From: an uncultured Clostridia bacterium
GTDB taxonomy: Bacteria > Bacillota > Clostridia > TANB77 > CAG-508
Assembly (NCBI GenBank): GCA_934169725.1
Contig: CAKPOF010000001.1
Span: 248,001-312,000 of the forward strand
Direction: 5' to 3'
Length of the DNA: 64,000 nucleotides
Shown: positions 52,924 to 62,580 of the stretch, piece after piece
How positions within the stretch are numbered: position 1 is the first letter of the stretch
Layout: each line of letters starts with the position of its first letter
Notes under the pieces: model-generated
The model's database searches: none
The model's input: only the letters and a program-made list of their open reading frames with translations
What the model was told of the DNA's origin: nothing
Made by a program: the position numbers and the translations under genes

Positions 52924-55122
52924 ATGCAAGAAGATAAAAAAGAAATAACAATTCAAGATGTAATAAATAAAAGAAAAGAACATGCTAGAAGAGTAGATGT
53001 TAAATTAATAAGAAAAGCATATAATCTTGCAAATGAGAAGCATAAAGATCAAAAAAGAGGTTCTGGAGAACCATATATAATACATCCACTTAATGTTGCA
53101 TATATATTAGCTGATATAGGTCTAGATGATAGTACAATTTGTGCAGCACTTTTACATGATGTAGTTGAAGATACTGACATGACAGATAAAGACTTAAGAG
53201 AAATATTTGGTGATGAAATTGCTGATATGGTAGCAGGTGTAACTAAATTAAGTTCTATACAATTTGAGTCTGTAGAAGAAAGACAAGTTGAAGATTATAG
53301 AAAAATGTTTTTAGCAATGGGAAAAGACATAAGAGTTATACTAATTAAGTTAGCAGATAGACTTCATAATATGAGGACTTTAAAATATTTAAAAAGAGAT
53401 AGACAAATTGCTAATGCAAAAGAAACAAGAGATTTGTATGCACCACTTGCAAATAGATTAGGTATATATTCACTAAAATGGGAGTTAGAAGATTTATCAT
53501 TTAAATATTTGGAACCAGAGGAATATCATGAATTAGTAGAAGGAATATCTAAAAAAAGAGAAGAAAGAACAAAATTTATTGAAAAAATAATGGCAGATAT
53601 TCGAGTGGCTTTGAAAAAACAAAAAATAGATGCAGAAGTAACAGGAAGAGCAAAACACTTATATAGTATTTATAGAAAAATGAAAAGAGATAATAAAACT
53701 TTAGACCAAATCTATGATTTGTTTGCTTTAAGAATATTGGTTAATTCTGTTAAAGATTGTTATTCTGCTTTAGGAGTAGTGCATGAATTATATAGTCCAA
53801 TGCCAGGAAGATTTAAAGACTATATTGCTGTTCCAAAACCTAATATGTATCAATCAATTCATACAACACTTTTAGGTGAAAAAGGTACACCATTTGAGGT
53901 GCAAATAAGAACTTGGGACATGCATAAAATAGCTGAATTTGGTATAGCTGCTCATTGGGCGTATAAAGAGGCAAGTTATTTTGGCAAAAAGCAATCAGTT
54001 AAAGTAGAAGAAGATAAATTGGCTTGGTTAAGAGAAACTCTTGAATGGCAGAAAGATTTACAAGATCCACAAGAATTTTTAAATACTCTAAAAACAGAAT
54101 TATTTGAAGATGAAGTTTATGTATTTACGCCAAAAGGAGCTATTAAAGTTTTACCAAGAGGAGCAACGCCAATTGATTTTGCTTATAGTATTCATGCTGA
54201 AATAGGTAATAGAATGACTGGTTGTAAAATTAATAGTAAAATGATGCCTATAATAACACCTATACACAGTGGAGATATTGTAGAAATAATAACATCAGAT
54301 AAATCAAAAGGACCTAGTAGAGATTGGTTAAAGTTTGTAAAAAGTTCAACAGCAAGAAATAGAATAAAGACATGGTTTAAAAAAGCACAAAAAGCTGAAA
54401 ATATAGAAAAAGGAAAAGAATTAATAGAAAAAGAATTAAAGAGAATTGGGTTATCACATGCAGAATTGTTTAAAAATGAATACATCGACCCAATGCTAGA
54501 AAAATACAGATATAAAAATGTTGACGAAATGTATGCTGCTGTCGGTTTTGGAGCCAATTCTTCTGTAAAAGTAATAGCAAAAATGTTACAAGAATATAGA
54601 AAAGAACACCAAGAAGAGGATATAGAAAAGAAAATAGAAGAATTGAAAAAATCAAAACAAAAGAAACCTACTTCAACAAGTTCTGGTGTTATAGTAAAAG
54701 GAATAGATAATTGTTTAGTTAAACTTTCAAAATGTTGCAATCCATTACCAGGTGATGAAATTGTTGGATATATAACTAAAGGAAGAGGCGTGTCTGTTCA
54801 TAGGAAAGATTGCAGAAATGTAAAAGATTTAATTTCTGAAGAAAATAGAATGATTGATGTTGAGTGGTATGCAGAAGAAAAATCAGGATATCAAGCAGAA
54901 ATTGAAATATATTCAAATGACAGAGCAGGTTTATTGGTAGATATACTAAAAGAATTAGGAACAACAAAAGTTAAAATATTGGGAGTAAATACAAAAACAA
55001 CAAAAGAAAGAATAGCAATTATAGATGTAACATTAGAAGTAGAAAATTTAAAAGAATTGAATAAAGCACAAAAAGCAGTAAGAAAAGTAAGTAGTGTTTA
55101 TGATGTAAAAAGAAAAAAATAA
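52924..55122 (+). CDS. (p)ppGpp synthetase/hydrolase, RelA/SpoT type
   Basis: A 732-residue bifunctional alarmone enzyme. The HD hydrolase domain (about 45-190) has the active HDVVEDT motif near 78. The synthetase domain (about 230-350) has RAKHLYSIYRKMKRDNKTLDQIYDLFALRILV and GRFKDYIAVPKPNMYQSIHTTL. A TGS domain follows (VYVFTPKGAIKVLPRGATPIDFAYSIH near 398), then a zinc-finger-like KCCNPLPGDEIVGYITKGRGVSVHRKDC and a C-terminal ACT domain (about 655-730). Both active sites look intact. It is co-transcribed with recJ. Confidence 0.95.
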   Translation: MQEDKKEITIQDVINKRKEHARRVDVKLIRKAYNLANEKHKDQKRGSGEPYIIHPLNVAYILADIGLDDSTICAALLHDVVEDTDMTDKDLREIFGDEIADMVAGVTKLSSIQFESVEERQVEDYRKMFLAMGKDIRVILIKLADRLHNMRTLKYLKRDRQIANAKETRDLYAPLANRLGIYSLKWELEDLSFKYLEPEEYHELVEGISKKREERTKFIEKIMADIRVALKKQKIDAEVTGRAKHLYSIYRKMKRDNKTLDQIYDLFALRILVNSVKDCYSALGVVHELYSPMPGRFKDYIAVPKPNMYQSIHTTLLGEKGTPFEVQIRTWDMHKIAEFGIAAHWAYKEASYFGKKQSVKVEEDKLAWLRETLEWQKDLQDPQEFLNTLKTELFEDEVYVFTPKGAIKVLPRGATPIDFAYSIHAEIGNRMTGCKINSKMMPIITPIHSGDIVEIITSDKSKGPSRDWLKFVKSSTARNRIKTWFKKAQKAENIEKGKELIEKELKRIGLSHAELFKNEYIDPMLEKYRYKNVDEMYAAVGFGANSSVKVIAKMLQEYRKEHQEEDIEKKIEELKKSKQKKPTSTSSGVIVKGIDNCLVKLSKCCNPLPGDEIVGYITKGRGVSVHRKDCRNVKDLISEENRMIDVEWYAEEKSGYQAEIEIYSNDRAGLLVDILKELGTTKVKILGVNTKTTKERIAIIDVTLEVENLKELNKAQKAVRKVSSVYDVKRKK

Positions 55123-55156
55123 TAATGTAAAATTTAATTTATAGAAAGGGAAAAAG

Positions 55157-55804
55157 ATGATTTTAAAAGAACTAAGGATTAAAACTTGGGTAGGTGATCC
55201 TACAAATTGTTATATAGTTTTTGATGAAGATAGTAAAGAAACTATGGTCATAGACCCAGCAGGAGATATTGATGAAATAATAAAAATGATTGGAATTTTA
55301 AAAGGCAATTTGAAATATATATATTTAACACATTGTCATGGTGATCATATAGCTGGAGTGTCAGAATTAAAAGAAAAATGTGGAGGTAAAATATTAATTC
55401 ATAGATTTGATAGTGAAGGATTAAATAATGTTAACATTAATCTTTCAAAGATAATTGATTTGCCTCCAATAGAATTAGAAGCAGATTCTAGATTAGATGA
55501 TAATGATTTAATTCATTTAGGAAATTTAGAATTTAAGGTAATACATACACCAGGACATACCAAAGGATCTAGTAGTTTATACTGTGAAAAAGAGGAATGT
55601 TTATTTTCAGGAGATACACTATTTAGAGGTACTTGGGGAAGAACAGATTTACCAACAGGAAGTATAATTGATATTATGAATTCTATAACAAATAAATTGT
55701 TAAAGTTACCAGATGACACAATAGTATATCCAGGACATGGAAAACCAACAATAATAAAAGAGGAAAAGCCTATATATCTAGAATTAAAGCCTAAATTGTA
55801 TTGA
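55157..55804 (+). CDS. Metallo-beta-lactamase-fold hydrolase (glyoxalase II-like)
   Basis: A 215-residue protein. The metal motif THCHGDHIAGV near 56-66, HTPGHTKGSSSLY near 132, SGDTLFRGTWGRTD near 152 and YPGHGKPT near 191 give the complete ligand set of the glyoxalase II subgroup. The substrate is probably a thioester, but is not shown. It follows relA by 34 bases; the hisS promoter overlaps its stop codon. Confidence 0.87.
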   Translation: MILKELRIKTWVGDPTNCYIVFDEDSKETMVIDPAGDIDEIIKMIGILKGNLKYIYLTHCHGDHIAGVSELKEKCGGKILIHRFDSEGLNNVNINLSKIIDLPPIELEADSRLDDNDLIHLGNLEFKVIHTPGHTKGSSSLYCEKEECLFSGDTLFRGTWGRTDLPTGSIIDIMNSITNKLLKLPDDTIVYPGHGKPTIIKEEKPIYLELKPKLY

Positions 55805-55829
55805 AAACAAGTGGATTTTATAGTATACT
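55801..55829 (+). promoter_or_regulatory. Promoter for hisS-metG
   Basis: TTGAAA (55801) and TATACT (55824), 17-base spacer. The -35 overlaps the TGA of the preceding gene. Confidence 0.65.
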
Positions 55830-55881
55830 AAATAAGTATGAATATAGAATAAAATGATATAACCAAAAAGGAGAAAAAATT

Positions 55882-57222
55882 ATGGGAAAAGTTGAACCAC
55901 GAACATTGGCAGGTTTTATGGAACTATTGCCAAATGAACAAATATTGTTTAATCAAATGAAAGAAACTATAGAAGATACATATAAGAAGTTTGGTTTTTT
56001 ACCATTAGATACACCAATAATAGAATTATCAGAAGTTTTATTAGCAAAAGCTGGTGGAGAAACAGAAAAACAAATTTATAAATTTCAAAAAGGTGATACA
56101 GATTTAGCATTAAGATTTGATTTAACTGTGCCATTAGCTAAATATGTAGCCAAAAACTATGGTAATTTAAGTTTTCCTTTTAGGAGATATCAAATAGGAA
56201 AAGTGTATAGAGGAGAAAGAGCACAAAAAGGAAGATACAGAGAATTTTATCAATGTGATATAGATATTATAGGAGATGGAGAACTAGGATTAATAAATGA
56301 TGCAGAAATGCCTGCTATTATTTATACAATATTTAAAAAATTAGGATTTAGCAATTTTACAATAAAAATTAATAATAGAAAAATATTAAATGGGTTATTT
56401 GAAAGCATAGAACAAAAAGAAAGTTCTGTAGAAATATTAAGAATTATTGATAAAATAGAAAAAATAGGCAAAGAAGCTGTAATTGAAGAATTTAGAAAAT
56501 TGAATTTAGATGAAAAACAAATAAATAAAATTATCGATTTTATAGAGATATCTGGTGATTCAGATGAAAAATTATCTAAATTAGAAAATCTTGGTATAGA
56601 GAACGAAAAATACTTAGAAGGTGTTGAAGAATTAAAGACTATAGTAAAAAATATAAGGTTATTTGGAGTTCCAGATGATAATTTTAAAGTTGATTTGACT
56701 ATTGCAAGAGGATTAGACTATTATACAGGAACTGTATATGAAACATTTTTGAATGATTATAGAGAATTAGGAAGTGTATGTTCTGGAGGAAGATATGAAA
56801 ATTTAGCAGAATATTATACTAATAAAAAGCTACCAGGAGTAGGTGTATCAATAGGACTAACTAGATTATTTTATAAATTAAATGAACTAAATATTATTAA
56901 GGCTAATAAAAAATCAATTGCAGATATATTAATTATTCCAATGGTAGAAAATTTAGCAGAACCTATAAAAATAGCAACAAAAATAAGAGATTTAGGTATT
57001 AATACAGAAATATATTTGAATAATAAAAAATTAAAAGCTAAGTTTAAATATGCTGATAAATTGGAAATACCATATGTAATAGTAATTGGAGAAGATGAAA
57101 TAAAAAATAATCAATTGACATTAAAAAATATGAAGACAGGACAAGAACAAAAAATAATGATGGAAGATTTAGATAATAAAAAAGTTTTTAAAGAAATGAT
57201 TGGAGATGAAGAAGTTGAGTAA
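55882..57222 (+). CDS. hisS: Histidyl-tRNA synthetase
   Basis: A 446-residue class II synthetase. Motif 1 is near 25-50, ALRFDLTVPLAKYVA near 78 and FPFRRYQIGKVYRGERAQKGRYREFYQCDIDIIG near 99-131 form motif 2. The His-specific LTIARGLDYYTGTVYE near 272 and motif 3 GVSIGLTRLF near 327 are present. The anticodon domain is the last 95 residues. metG overlaps its end. Confidence 0.95.
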   Translation: MGKVEPRTLAGFMELLPNEQILFNQMKETIEDTYKKFGFLPLDTPIIELSEVLLAKAGGETEKQIYKFQKGDTDLALRFDLTVPLAKYVAKNYGNLSFPFRRYQIGKVYRGERAQKGRYREFYQCDIDIIGDGELGLINDAEMPAIIYTIFKKLGFSNFTIKINNRKILNGLFESIEQKESSVEILRIIDKIEKIGKEAVIEEFRKLNLDEKQINKIIDFIEISGDSDEKLSKLENLGIENEKYLEGVEELKTIVKNIRLFGVPDDNFKVDLTIARGLDYYTGTVYETFLNDYRELGSVCSGGRYENLAEYYTNKKLPGVGVSIGLTRLFYKLNELNIIKANKKSIADILIIPMVENLAEPIKIATKIRDLGINTEIYLNNKKLKAKFKYADKLEIPYVIVIGEDEIKNNQLTLKNMKTGQEQKIMMEDLDNKKVFKEMIGDEEVE

Positions 57223-58789
57223 TAAATTTTATATAACTACACCAATATATTACCCAAGTGGTAAATTTCATATAGGAACAGCATATACAACAGTACTTGC
57301 TGATTCAATAAAAAGATATCATCAATTAAAAGGTGAAGATGCGTATTTGCTTACAGGAACTGATGAGCATGGACAAAAAATTCAAGAAGTCGCAGAGAAA
57401 AATAATAAAACTCCAAAAGAATATGTTGATGGAATGGCAAGTCAAGCAAAAGAGTTGTGGACAAAAATGGAAATAAATTATGATGATTTTATTCAAACAA
57501 CAGAAGAAAGACATACAAAAATTGTTCAAAAAATATTTGATAGATTTATGGAACAAGGAGATATTTATAAAGGTGAATATGAGGGGTGGTATTGTGTACC
57601 TTGTGAAACATTTTTCACAGAAACACAATTAAAAGATGGTAAATGTCCGGATTGTGGTAGAGAAGTAAAATTAATGAAAGAAGAAGCATATTTTTTCAAT
57701 ATGAAAAAATATGTAGATAGATTATTAAAATATTATGATGAGCATTTAGAATTTGTAAAACCTGATTATAGAAAAACAGAAATGATTAATAATTTTATAA
57801 AACCAGGATTAGAAGATTTATGTGTAACAAGAACTAGTTTTGATTGGGGAATACAAGTATTAAAAGACCCTAAACATGTTATATACGTATGGTTAGATGC
57901 ATTAACAAATTATATTACAGCTTTAGGATATATGTCAGATGATGACTCATTATTTAAAAAATATTGGCCAGCAGATTTACAAATAGTTGGAAAAGATATA
58001 GCAAGATTTCATTTAATATATTGGCCTATATTCTTAATGGCTTTAGATTTACCATTGCCAAAAACAATATTAGTTCATAATTGGATTATGATGAAAGATG
58101 GTAAAATGTCTAAATCAAAAGGAAATGTTATATATCCAGAAACATTAATTGATAGATATGGTTTAGATGCAACAAGATATTTCTTATTAAGAGAAATGCC
58201 TGTAAGTCAAGATGGTATTTTTTCACCAGAAGCATTTATAGAAAGATATAATTTTGATTTATGTAATGATTTAAGCAATTTATTAAATAGAACAGTATCT
58301 ATGGTAAATAAATATTTTAATGGTATTGTACCAGAATATAATGGAACTCCAAATGAAGTAGACAAAGAATTAGAAGAATATTGTACAACTCAAATAGAAA
58401 AGTTTGAACAAAAATTAAATAATTACGAAATAGCAAATGCGTTACAAGAAATATGGAATTTAATTTCAAGAACTAATAAATATATTGATGAAACTATGCC
58501 ATGGAGTTTAGCAAAGGAAGAAGAGACAGAAAAATTAAAATCAGTAATGTATCATTTAATAGAAAATCTAAGAAAAATAGCTATTTTAATAAAACCTTTT
58601 ATGACAGAAACTGCAAATAATATCTTAAATCAAATAGGAATAAAAGATGTTGATAATGTAAGATGGAATGACATACATGATTATAATACATTAAAAAATC
58701 TAAAAGTAATTGAAAAAGGTGAACCTATTTTTATGAGATTAAATGTTGAAGAAGAAGTAGCTTTTTTGAAAGATAAAATGAAAAAATAA
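57206..58789 (+). CDS. metG: Methionyl-tRNA synthetase
   Basis: About 527 residues, class I. The HIGH region is YYPSGKFHIGTAYTTVLAD near 12-30. A zinc knuckle, CVPCETFF … CPDCGREV, lies near 127-152. The KMSKS motif is MMKDGKMSKSKGNVI near 296. The protein ends after the helical anticodon domain and lacks the C-terminal tRNA-binding domain seen in longer MetG forms. The start is uncertain: TTG 57200, ATG 57206 or TTG 57215. I give the ATG; GGAG at 57202 suits the last one best. It overlaps hisS by about 17 bases. Confidence 0.93.
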   Translation: MKKLSNKFYITTPIYYPSGKFHIGTAYTTVLADSIKRYHQLKGEDAYLLTGTDEHGQKIQEVAEKNNKTPKEYVDGMASQAKELWTKMEINYDDFIQTTEERHTKIVQKIFDRFMEQGDIYKGEYEGWYCVPCETFFTETQLKDGKCPDCGREVKLMKEEAYFFNMKKYVDRLLKYYDEHLEFVKPDYRKTEMINNFIKPGLEDLCVTRTSFDWGIQVLKDPKHVIYVWLDALTNYITALGYMSDDDSLFKKYWPADLQIVGKDIARFHLIYWPIFLMALDLPLPKTILVHNWIMMKDGKMSKSKGNVIYPETLIDRYGLDATRYFLLREMPVSQDGIFSPEAFIERYNFDLCNDLSNLLNRTVSMVNKYFNGIVPEYNGTPNEVDKELEEYCTTQIEKFEQKLNNYEIANALQEIWNLISRTNKYIDETMPWSLAKEEETEKLKSVMYHLIENLRKIAILIKPFMTETANNILNQIGIKDVDNVRWNDIHDYNTLKNLKVIEKGEPIFMRLNVEEEVAFLKDKMKK

Positions 58790-58804
58790 TGAATTGTAAA
58801 CTAA

Positions 58805-58840
58805 AGTTCAAAATTTAAAAATTAAATTTTGAGCTTTTTT
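58805..58840 (+). terminator. Terminator after metG
   Basis: AGTTCAAAATTT and AAATTTTGAGCT pair with one G-U, loop AAAAATT, then T6. Confidence 0.75.
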
Positions 58841-58898
58841 ATATATTTTTATCAAAAAATAGTATATAATAGAAAAAAATGAAATAATAGGGATAAAT

Positions 58899-59795
58899 AT
58901 GAAAGAAGATAATAATATGTTTTTAGTACCATCAAAATTTAGATTTACAACAAAAGAAAAATGTATAATGATAGTAATAATAATATTAATGATTATAAGC
59001 ATAATAGTTATATGGATTCAATTTAAAGATGTAATGCTAAAAAATGCACAATATGAAGCATATAAACATCAAATAGAACAAGAAGAACAGGAGAAAAAAC
59101 AAATAGCAGAAAAAAGGAGACAAGAAAAATTACCCCAATTGACAGAAAATGGTAAAGAAAATATAAAACATATATATAGTGCTGATAACAAAAGAGCTTT
59201 TATAACATTTGATGATGGACCATCAGATAATACTAATCAAATATTAGATATATTAAAAGAAAAAAATATTAAAGCAACTTTTTTTGTTTTAGGGTCAAAT
59301 GTAGAAAAAAATCCAGAATTAGTAAAAAGAATATATGATGAAGGACATTTTATTGCAAATCATGGATATTCACATGTGTATTCTACAATTTATCAATCAC
59401 CTGAAAGTGTGTTAGATGAATATAATAAATGCAACCAAGCAGTAAGAGATGCAATAGGTGAACAAGAATATAATTCGCATTTATTCAGATTTCCAGGAGG
59501 ATTAGTTGGGGGAAAGTATGAAGATATAAAAAATCAAGCAAATGAATTATTGATGAAGAATGATATATTACATGTGGATTGGAATGCATTAAATGGTGAT
59601 GCAGAAACCCAAACTCCTTCAGTTGAATATGAAATGCAAAAAATACAAGAAACTACAGGCCAAAAGAAAAGTGTTGTAATATTAATGCATGATGCAGAAG
59701 CTAAAAAAGTAACAGTTGAAGCATTACCACAAATAATAGATTATTTAACAAGTCAAGGATATGAATTTGAAGATTTTTATAAAATTATAAAATAA
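58899..59795 (+). CDS. Membrane-anchored polysaccharide deacetylase (NodB domain)
   Basis: A 298-residue protein with one N-terminal membrane segment (about 24-45), a charged linker (about 50-85) and a NodB domain. Motif 1 is TFDDGPSDNTNQ near 105, motif 2 is HGYSHVYSTIY near 149, motif 3 FRFPGG near 195, motif 4 HVDWNALNGDA near 225 and motif 5 LMHDAEAKK near 262. The likely substrate is N-acetylated peptidoglycan or exopolysaccharide, acting outside the cell. It may act on the polysaccharide encoded at 22-35 kb; this is a guess. Confidence 0.9.
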   Translation: MKEDNNMFLVPSKFRFTTKEKCIMIVIIILMIISIIVIWIQFKDVMLKNAQYEAYKHQIEQEEQEKKQIAEKRRQEKLPQLTENGKENIKHIYSADNKRAFITFDDGPSDNTNQILDILKEKNIKATFFVLGSNVEKNPELVKRIYDEGHFIANHGYSHVYSTIYQSPESVLDEYNKCNQAVRDAIGEQEYNSHLFRFPGGLVGGKYEDIKNQANELLMKNDILHVDWNALNGDAETQTPSVEYEMQKIQETTGQKKSVVILMHDAEAKKVTVEALPQIIDYLTSQGYEFEDFYKIIK

Positions 59796-59840
59796 AGTTA
59801 TAAGCTAATAGCAGCTAGTAAAAGAAAGGAGTTTATTAAG

Positions 59841-62180
59841 TTGCCCAAAAAAACGAGTGAAAAATTAGATGAATTTAAAGAAAAATTAAAATATTTAGGA
59901 TTAGAAAATTTTGATAAAGCAAGAAATCAATTTGAAAATTATGAACCGTTAAGATTTAGAATTCCTAAATTTTACGATGAAAAACAATATAGACAATATA
60001 GATATATACCGATAAAAGATATTCAAATATTATTAACTCCGACAAATAGATTAGATGATATACAACAAAAATATAAAAATGCAAGTCCAATATTTGAATA
60101 TTTAGATACAGAAAATGAAGAAAATTATATAAAACATACAACATTATTAAAAATGATAAAAGACTTAAAAATAGAAGATATAGAAAAAGTAAAAGAGGAA
60201 CAGACTAAATTAACTAGAAAAATACCTTTTAAAGTAAAATTTGATGGAAATTATTTATGGCAAATATACTATTCAGAAGATACAGATCAATATTTTATGT
60301 TAGTTCCAACTGAAGATACAGATTATTCAACATTTTTCTACTTATTAAAAAAGCAATTAGAAAAAAAGAAAACAGGAAAGATTTTTGTTCCAATAAGAAA
60401 TTTGACATACAGTAACAATTTTTTGAAAAAATCTGAATTTGAAGATATAGAAAATTATCTATGGCTTTTTACAAAAGATTGGCCTTTGATATATGAGGTA
60501 TATGATAAAATTGGTGAAATGGCAATATATATAGTGGGAGAGACAGAAGTTTATGAAAAGGTTAGAAGTAAATATAGAATAAAATTAGACAATTTAGTAG
60601 AAGCAAAAGAATTTTATAAACTATTAAAGGCAATGTTTATATTGCAAACAGAACTAGAGCAATATTTTGAATTTAAAACAAAAATAACAAAAGGTGGAGC
60701 ATTAGAATTTTATAATAATGATTATAAAATTGAATATGAAAATATTGCGGAATGGATAAATGAAGAATATAAAGTAGGGATAGAAAAATTAGAACTAATA
60801 AAAGAACTATTACAAGAAAATAGAAAAAAATTAGATAATTTAAAAGTTATAGCTGGAGCACAAGAAATAGAATATTTAGCTAAAGAAAAACAAATATCTA
60901 CATTTTTAGAGTGTAAAAAAACATTTTTTGGAAAGTTTAAATATTATTTTAAATATAGTAAAAAATCCAAAAAAGGTAATTTAAAAAAAGATATTGTTGA
61001 AGACATTAAAGAAGAAAAAGAGGCAAAGATTGAAAACCAAACACATAAAAAAAAGAAAAAAATAGAAAAAGAAAAATATACAATCGAAGAACTCATAGAA
61101 TTATATAAAGAATATGAGATGAATGAAACAGAATTAAAAAATATAATAATGGATGTAAATGCGATAAAACTGAAGAACAAAAATATGGCAAAAAAAATTG
61201 AAAATGCAACAAGTTTTATTCAAGAAATAGATAGCCATAAAAGAAGCATATTTGAATTTTGGAAATATAGCAATAAAGATGAAGTAGCAACATTGGCAGA
61301 AGGAGAAGAGGAAGAAGTAAATATAATAAAAAAAGTTACTAAAGTTTTTGATTATAATGAAGATATAGAAAAATTTGGGAAAACAATGGACAAAGTACAA
61401 AGAAAATCATTAACAAAATCAGAAACAGACAGTATATACTTAACAACAACTAATATACTTCCTATATTAAATAAAATAAAAAATAATAAAATACTTCCAA
61501 AAGATATAGAAAATAATTTGAAAGATATGAAAAAAGAAGCAAAGGAAAATAATGCTTTAAATGTAGTAGAAGAATTTGATATATTTGGAGGCATAGCACA
61601 AGACGGAACAAAAGTATCAAAAATAGCAAATAAAAATCATAGAGAAAATGCTAAAGATAAATTTAATATATTAGAAATAAATAAAAATACAAAACAAATA
61701 GGGTATAAACTTGGTCTAGAAACAATAATAGACAATATAAAAAAAGCATTGGATAAAGTTGTTATAGTAGATGATTTACCTATATATAAAATTTTGGATA
61801 ATGAAAAATTAGATGAAAAACAAATAAATATATTTAATATAAATCCAGAAAATGAAGTTTATTCTAAAATAAAAGAAAAAGGAAATAAATTTAATTTATA
61901 CAAAATAAATGTAAAACGTGGTATGAATGGTATTAGTTATACAAATATAATTTTTTATGATAACCAAAATAAAACATTACCAGTAGGACAAGATATATCT
62001 ACAAACATATTAATAGACTTTTCAAATGTAAAATTAGAATTAAAAAATAAAAATATATTTAAAATTACAAATATAGAAGATGAGAAAGATGACTTTTCAA
62101 AAGTTACAATAAAAACTGTAAATGTATTTGAATATGATGTTATATTAAATGAATTAAATTCAGATAATGAAAAAGAATAA
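59841..62180 (+). CDS. Large cytoplasmic protein of unknown function
   Basis: A 779-residue protein beginning at TTG 59841 with AAAGGAG 9 bases upstream. There is no signal peptide or clear membrane segment. Residues about 1-330 look globular (FRIPKFYDEKQYRQYRYIPIKDIQILLTP; IPFKVKFDGNYLWQIYYSEDTDQYFML). Residues about 370-480 are Lys/Glu-rich coiled coil. The last 250 residues seem to form a separate alpha/beta domain. No known motif is recognised. It is placed between the deacetylase and tRNA-Leu and may be co-transcribed with the deacetylase (45-base gap). Confidence 0.75.
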   Translation: MPKKTSEKLDEFKEKLKYLGLENFDKARNQFENYEPLRFRIPKFYDEKQYRQYRYIPIKDIQILLTPTNRLDDIQQKYKNASPIFEYLDTENEENYIKHTTLLKMIKDLKIEDIEKVKEEQTKLTRKIPFKVKFDGNYLWQIYYSEDTDQYFMLVPTEDTDYSTFFYLLKKQLEKKKTGKIFVPIRNLTYSNNFLKKSEFEDIENYLWLFTKDWPLIYEVYDKIGEMAIYIVGETEVYEKVRSKYRIKLDNLVEAKEFYKLLKAMFILQTELEQYFEFKTKITKGGALEFYNNDYKIEYENIAEWINEEYKVGIEKLELIKELLQENRKKLDNLKVIAGAQEIEYLAKEKQISTFLECKKTFFGKFKYYFKYSKKSKKGNLKKDIVEDIKEEKEAKIENQTHKKKKKIEKEKYTIEELIELYKEYEMNETELKNIIMDVNAIKLKNKNMAKKIENATSFIQEIDSHKRSIFEFWKYSNKDEVATLAEGEEEEVNIIKKVTKVFDYNEDIEKFGKTMDKVQRKSLTKSETDSIYLTTTNILPILNKIKNNKILPKDIENNLKDMKKEAKENNALNVVEEFDIFGGIAQDGTKVSKIANKNHRENAKDKFNILEINKNTKQIGYKLGLETIIDNIKKALDKVVIVDDLPIYKILDNEKLDEKQINIFNINPENEVYSKIKEKGNKFNLYKINVKRGMNGISYTNIIFYDNQNKTLPVGQDISTNILIDFSNVKLELKNKNIFKITNIEDEKDDFSKVTIKTVNVFEYDVILNELNSDNEKE

Positions 62181-62198
62181 AAAAATTATAAAATTTTG

Positions 62199-62245
62199 TA
62201 GACTTTTTTTAAGATATATGCTAATATATATTAGTACATATCTTA
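62199..62245 (+). promoter_or_regulatory. tRNA-Leu promoter within a 36-bp palindrome
   Basis: TAGACT (62199) and TAATAT (62222) with a 17-base spacer. The -10 lies in TAAGATATATGCTAATAT / ATATTAGTACATATCTTA (62210-62245), whose arms pair except for three central-arm positions. The palindrome ends one base before the tRNA begins. Confidence 0.5.
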
Positions 62246-62246
62246 A

Positions 62247-62329
62247 GCCGATGTGGCGGAATTGGTAGACGCACTGGATTCAAAATCCAGCGGGAAACCA
62301 TGTGGGTTCGAGTCCCACCATCGGTACCA
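62247..62329 (+). tRNA. tRNA-Leu (anticodon CAA)
   Basis: Acceptor GCCGATG pairs with CATCGGT. The anticodon stem CTGGA/TCCAG encloses TTCAAAA, so the anticodon is CAA, reading UUG. The variable arm is long, as for leucine tRNAs, and the T arm is GTGGG-TTCGAGT-CCCAC. CCA is encoded at 62327-62329. Confidence 0.97.
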
Positions 62330-62411
62330 ATGTGCATAATAAGACAATTTGAAATTAATATAAATACTTAAATTAGAATATTTTATAAAAATACCTTTTG
62401 GTGGTAAAGTG

Positions 62412-62444
62412 AACAGATAATTAATTGATAGTTATCTGTTTTTA
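62412..62444 (+). terminator. Terminator after tRNA-Leu
   Basis: AACAGATAA and TTATCTGTT form a 9-bp stem followed by T5. Confidence 0.65.
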
Positions 62445-62463
62445 TAGTATAAAAAAGAAGAAA

Positions 62464-62494
62464 AGGAGGAGAGGTTATGAATTTAACTTTTTAG
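62464..62494 (+). other. Micro-ORF MNLTF behind a consensus ribosome binding site
   Basis: AGGAGGAGAGG is followed by ATG at 62477, four codons and TAG. TTAACTTT inside it can pair with AAAGTTAA about 25 bases on, and a terminator ends the unit at 62580. This recalls a leader-peptide attenuator, yet no plus-strand gene follows. It may be a remnant. Nothing else is seen in the 250 bases between the tRNA and the DUF1836 gene. Confidence 0.3.
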
Positions 62495-62543
62495 TATTAT
62501 GGCATTATAATTTTAAAGTTAATAGTAACTAGGAGTTTAACTC

Positions 62544-62580
62544 AAAAACTAACCATGTGGAGTACACGGTTAGTTTTTTT
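62544..62580. terminator. Bidirectional terminator
   Basis: AAAAACTAACC and GGTTAGTTTTT form an 11-bp stem. It serves the minus-strand DUF1836 gene and the plus-strand micro-ORF unit. Confidence 0.75.

Noticed and set aside
55805..55881. T-box or other riboswitch before hisS or argS
   Set aside because: The leaders are about 50-65 bases, too short, with no specifier loop or T-box motif.
62464..62580. Attenuator controlling a downstream gene
   Set aside because: The micro-ORF and terminator look like one, but the next gene is on the opposite strand, so nothing is left to control.
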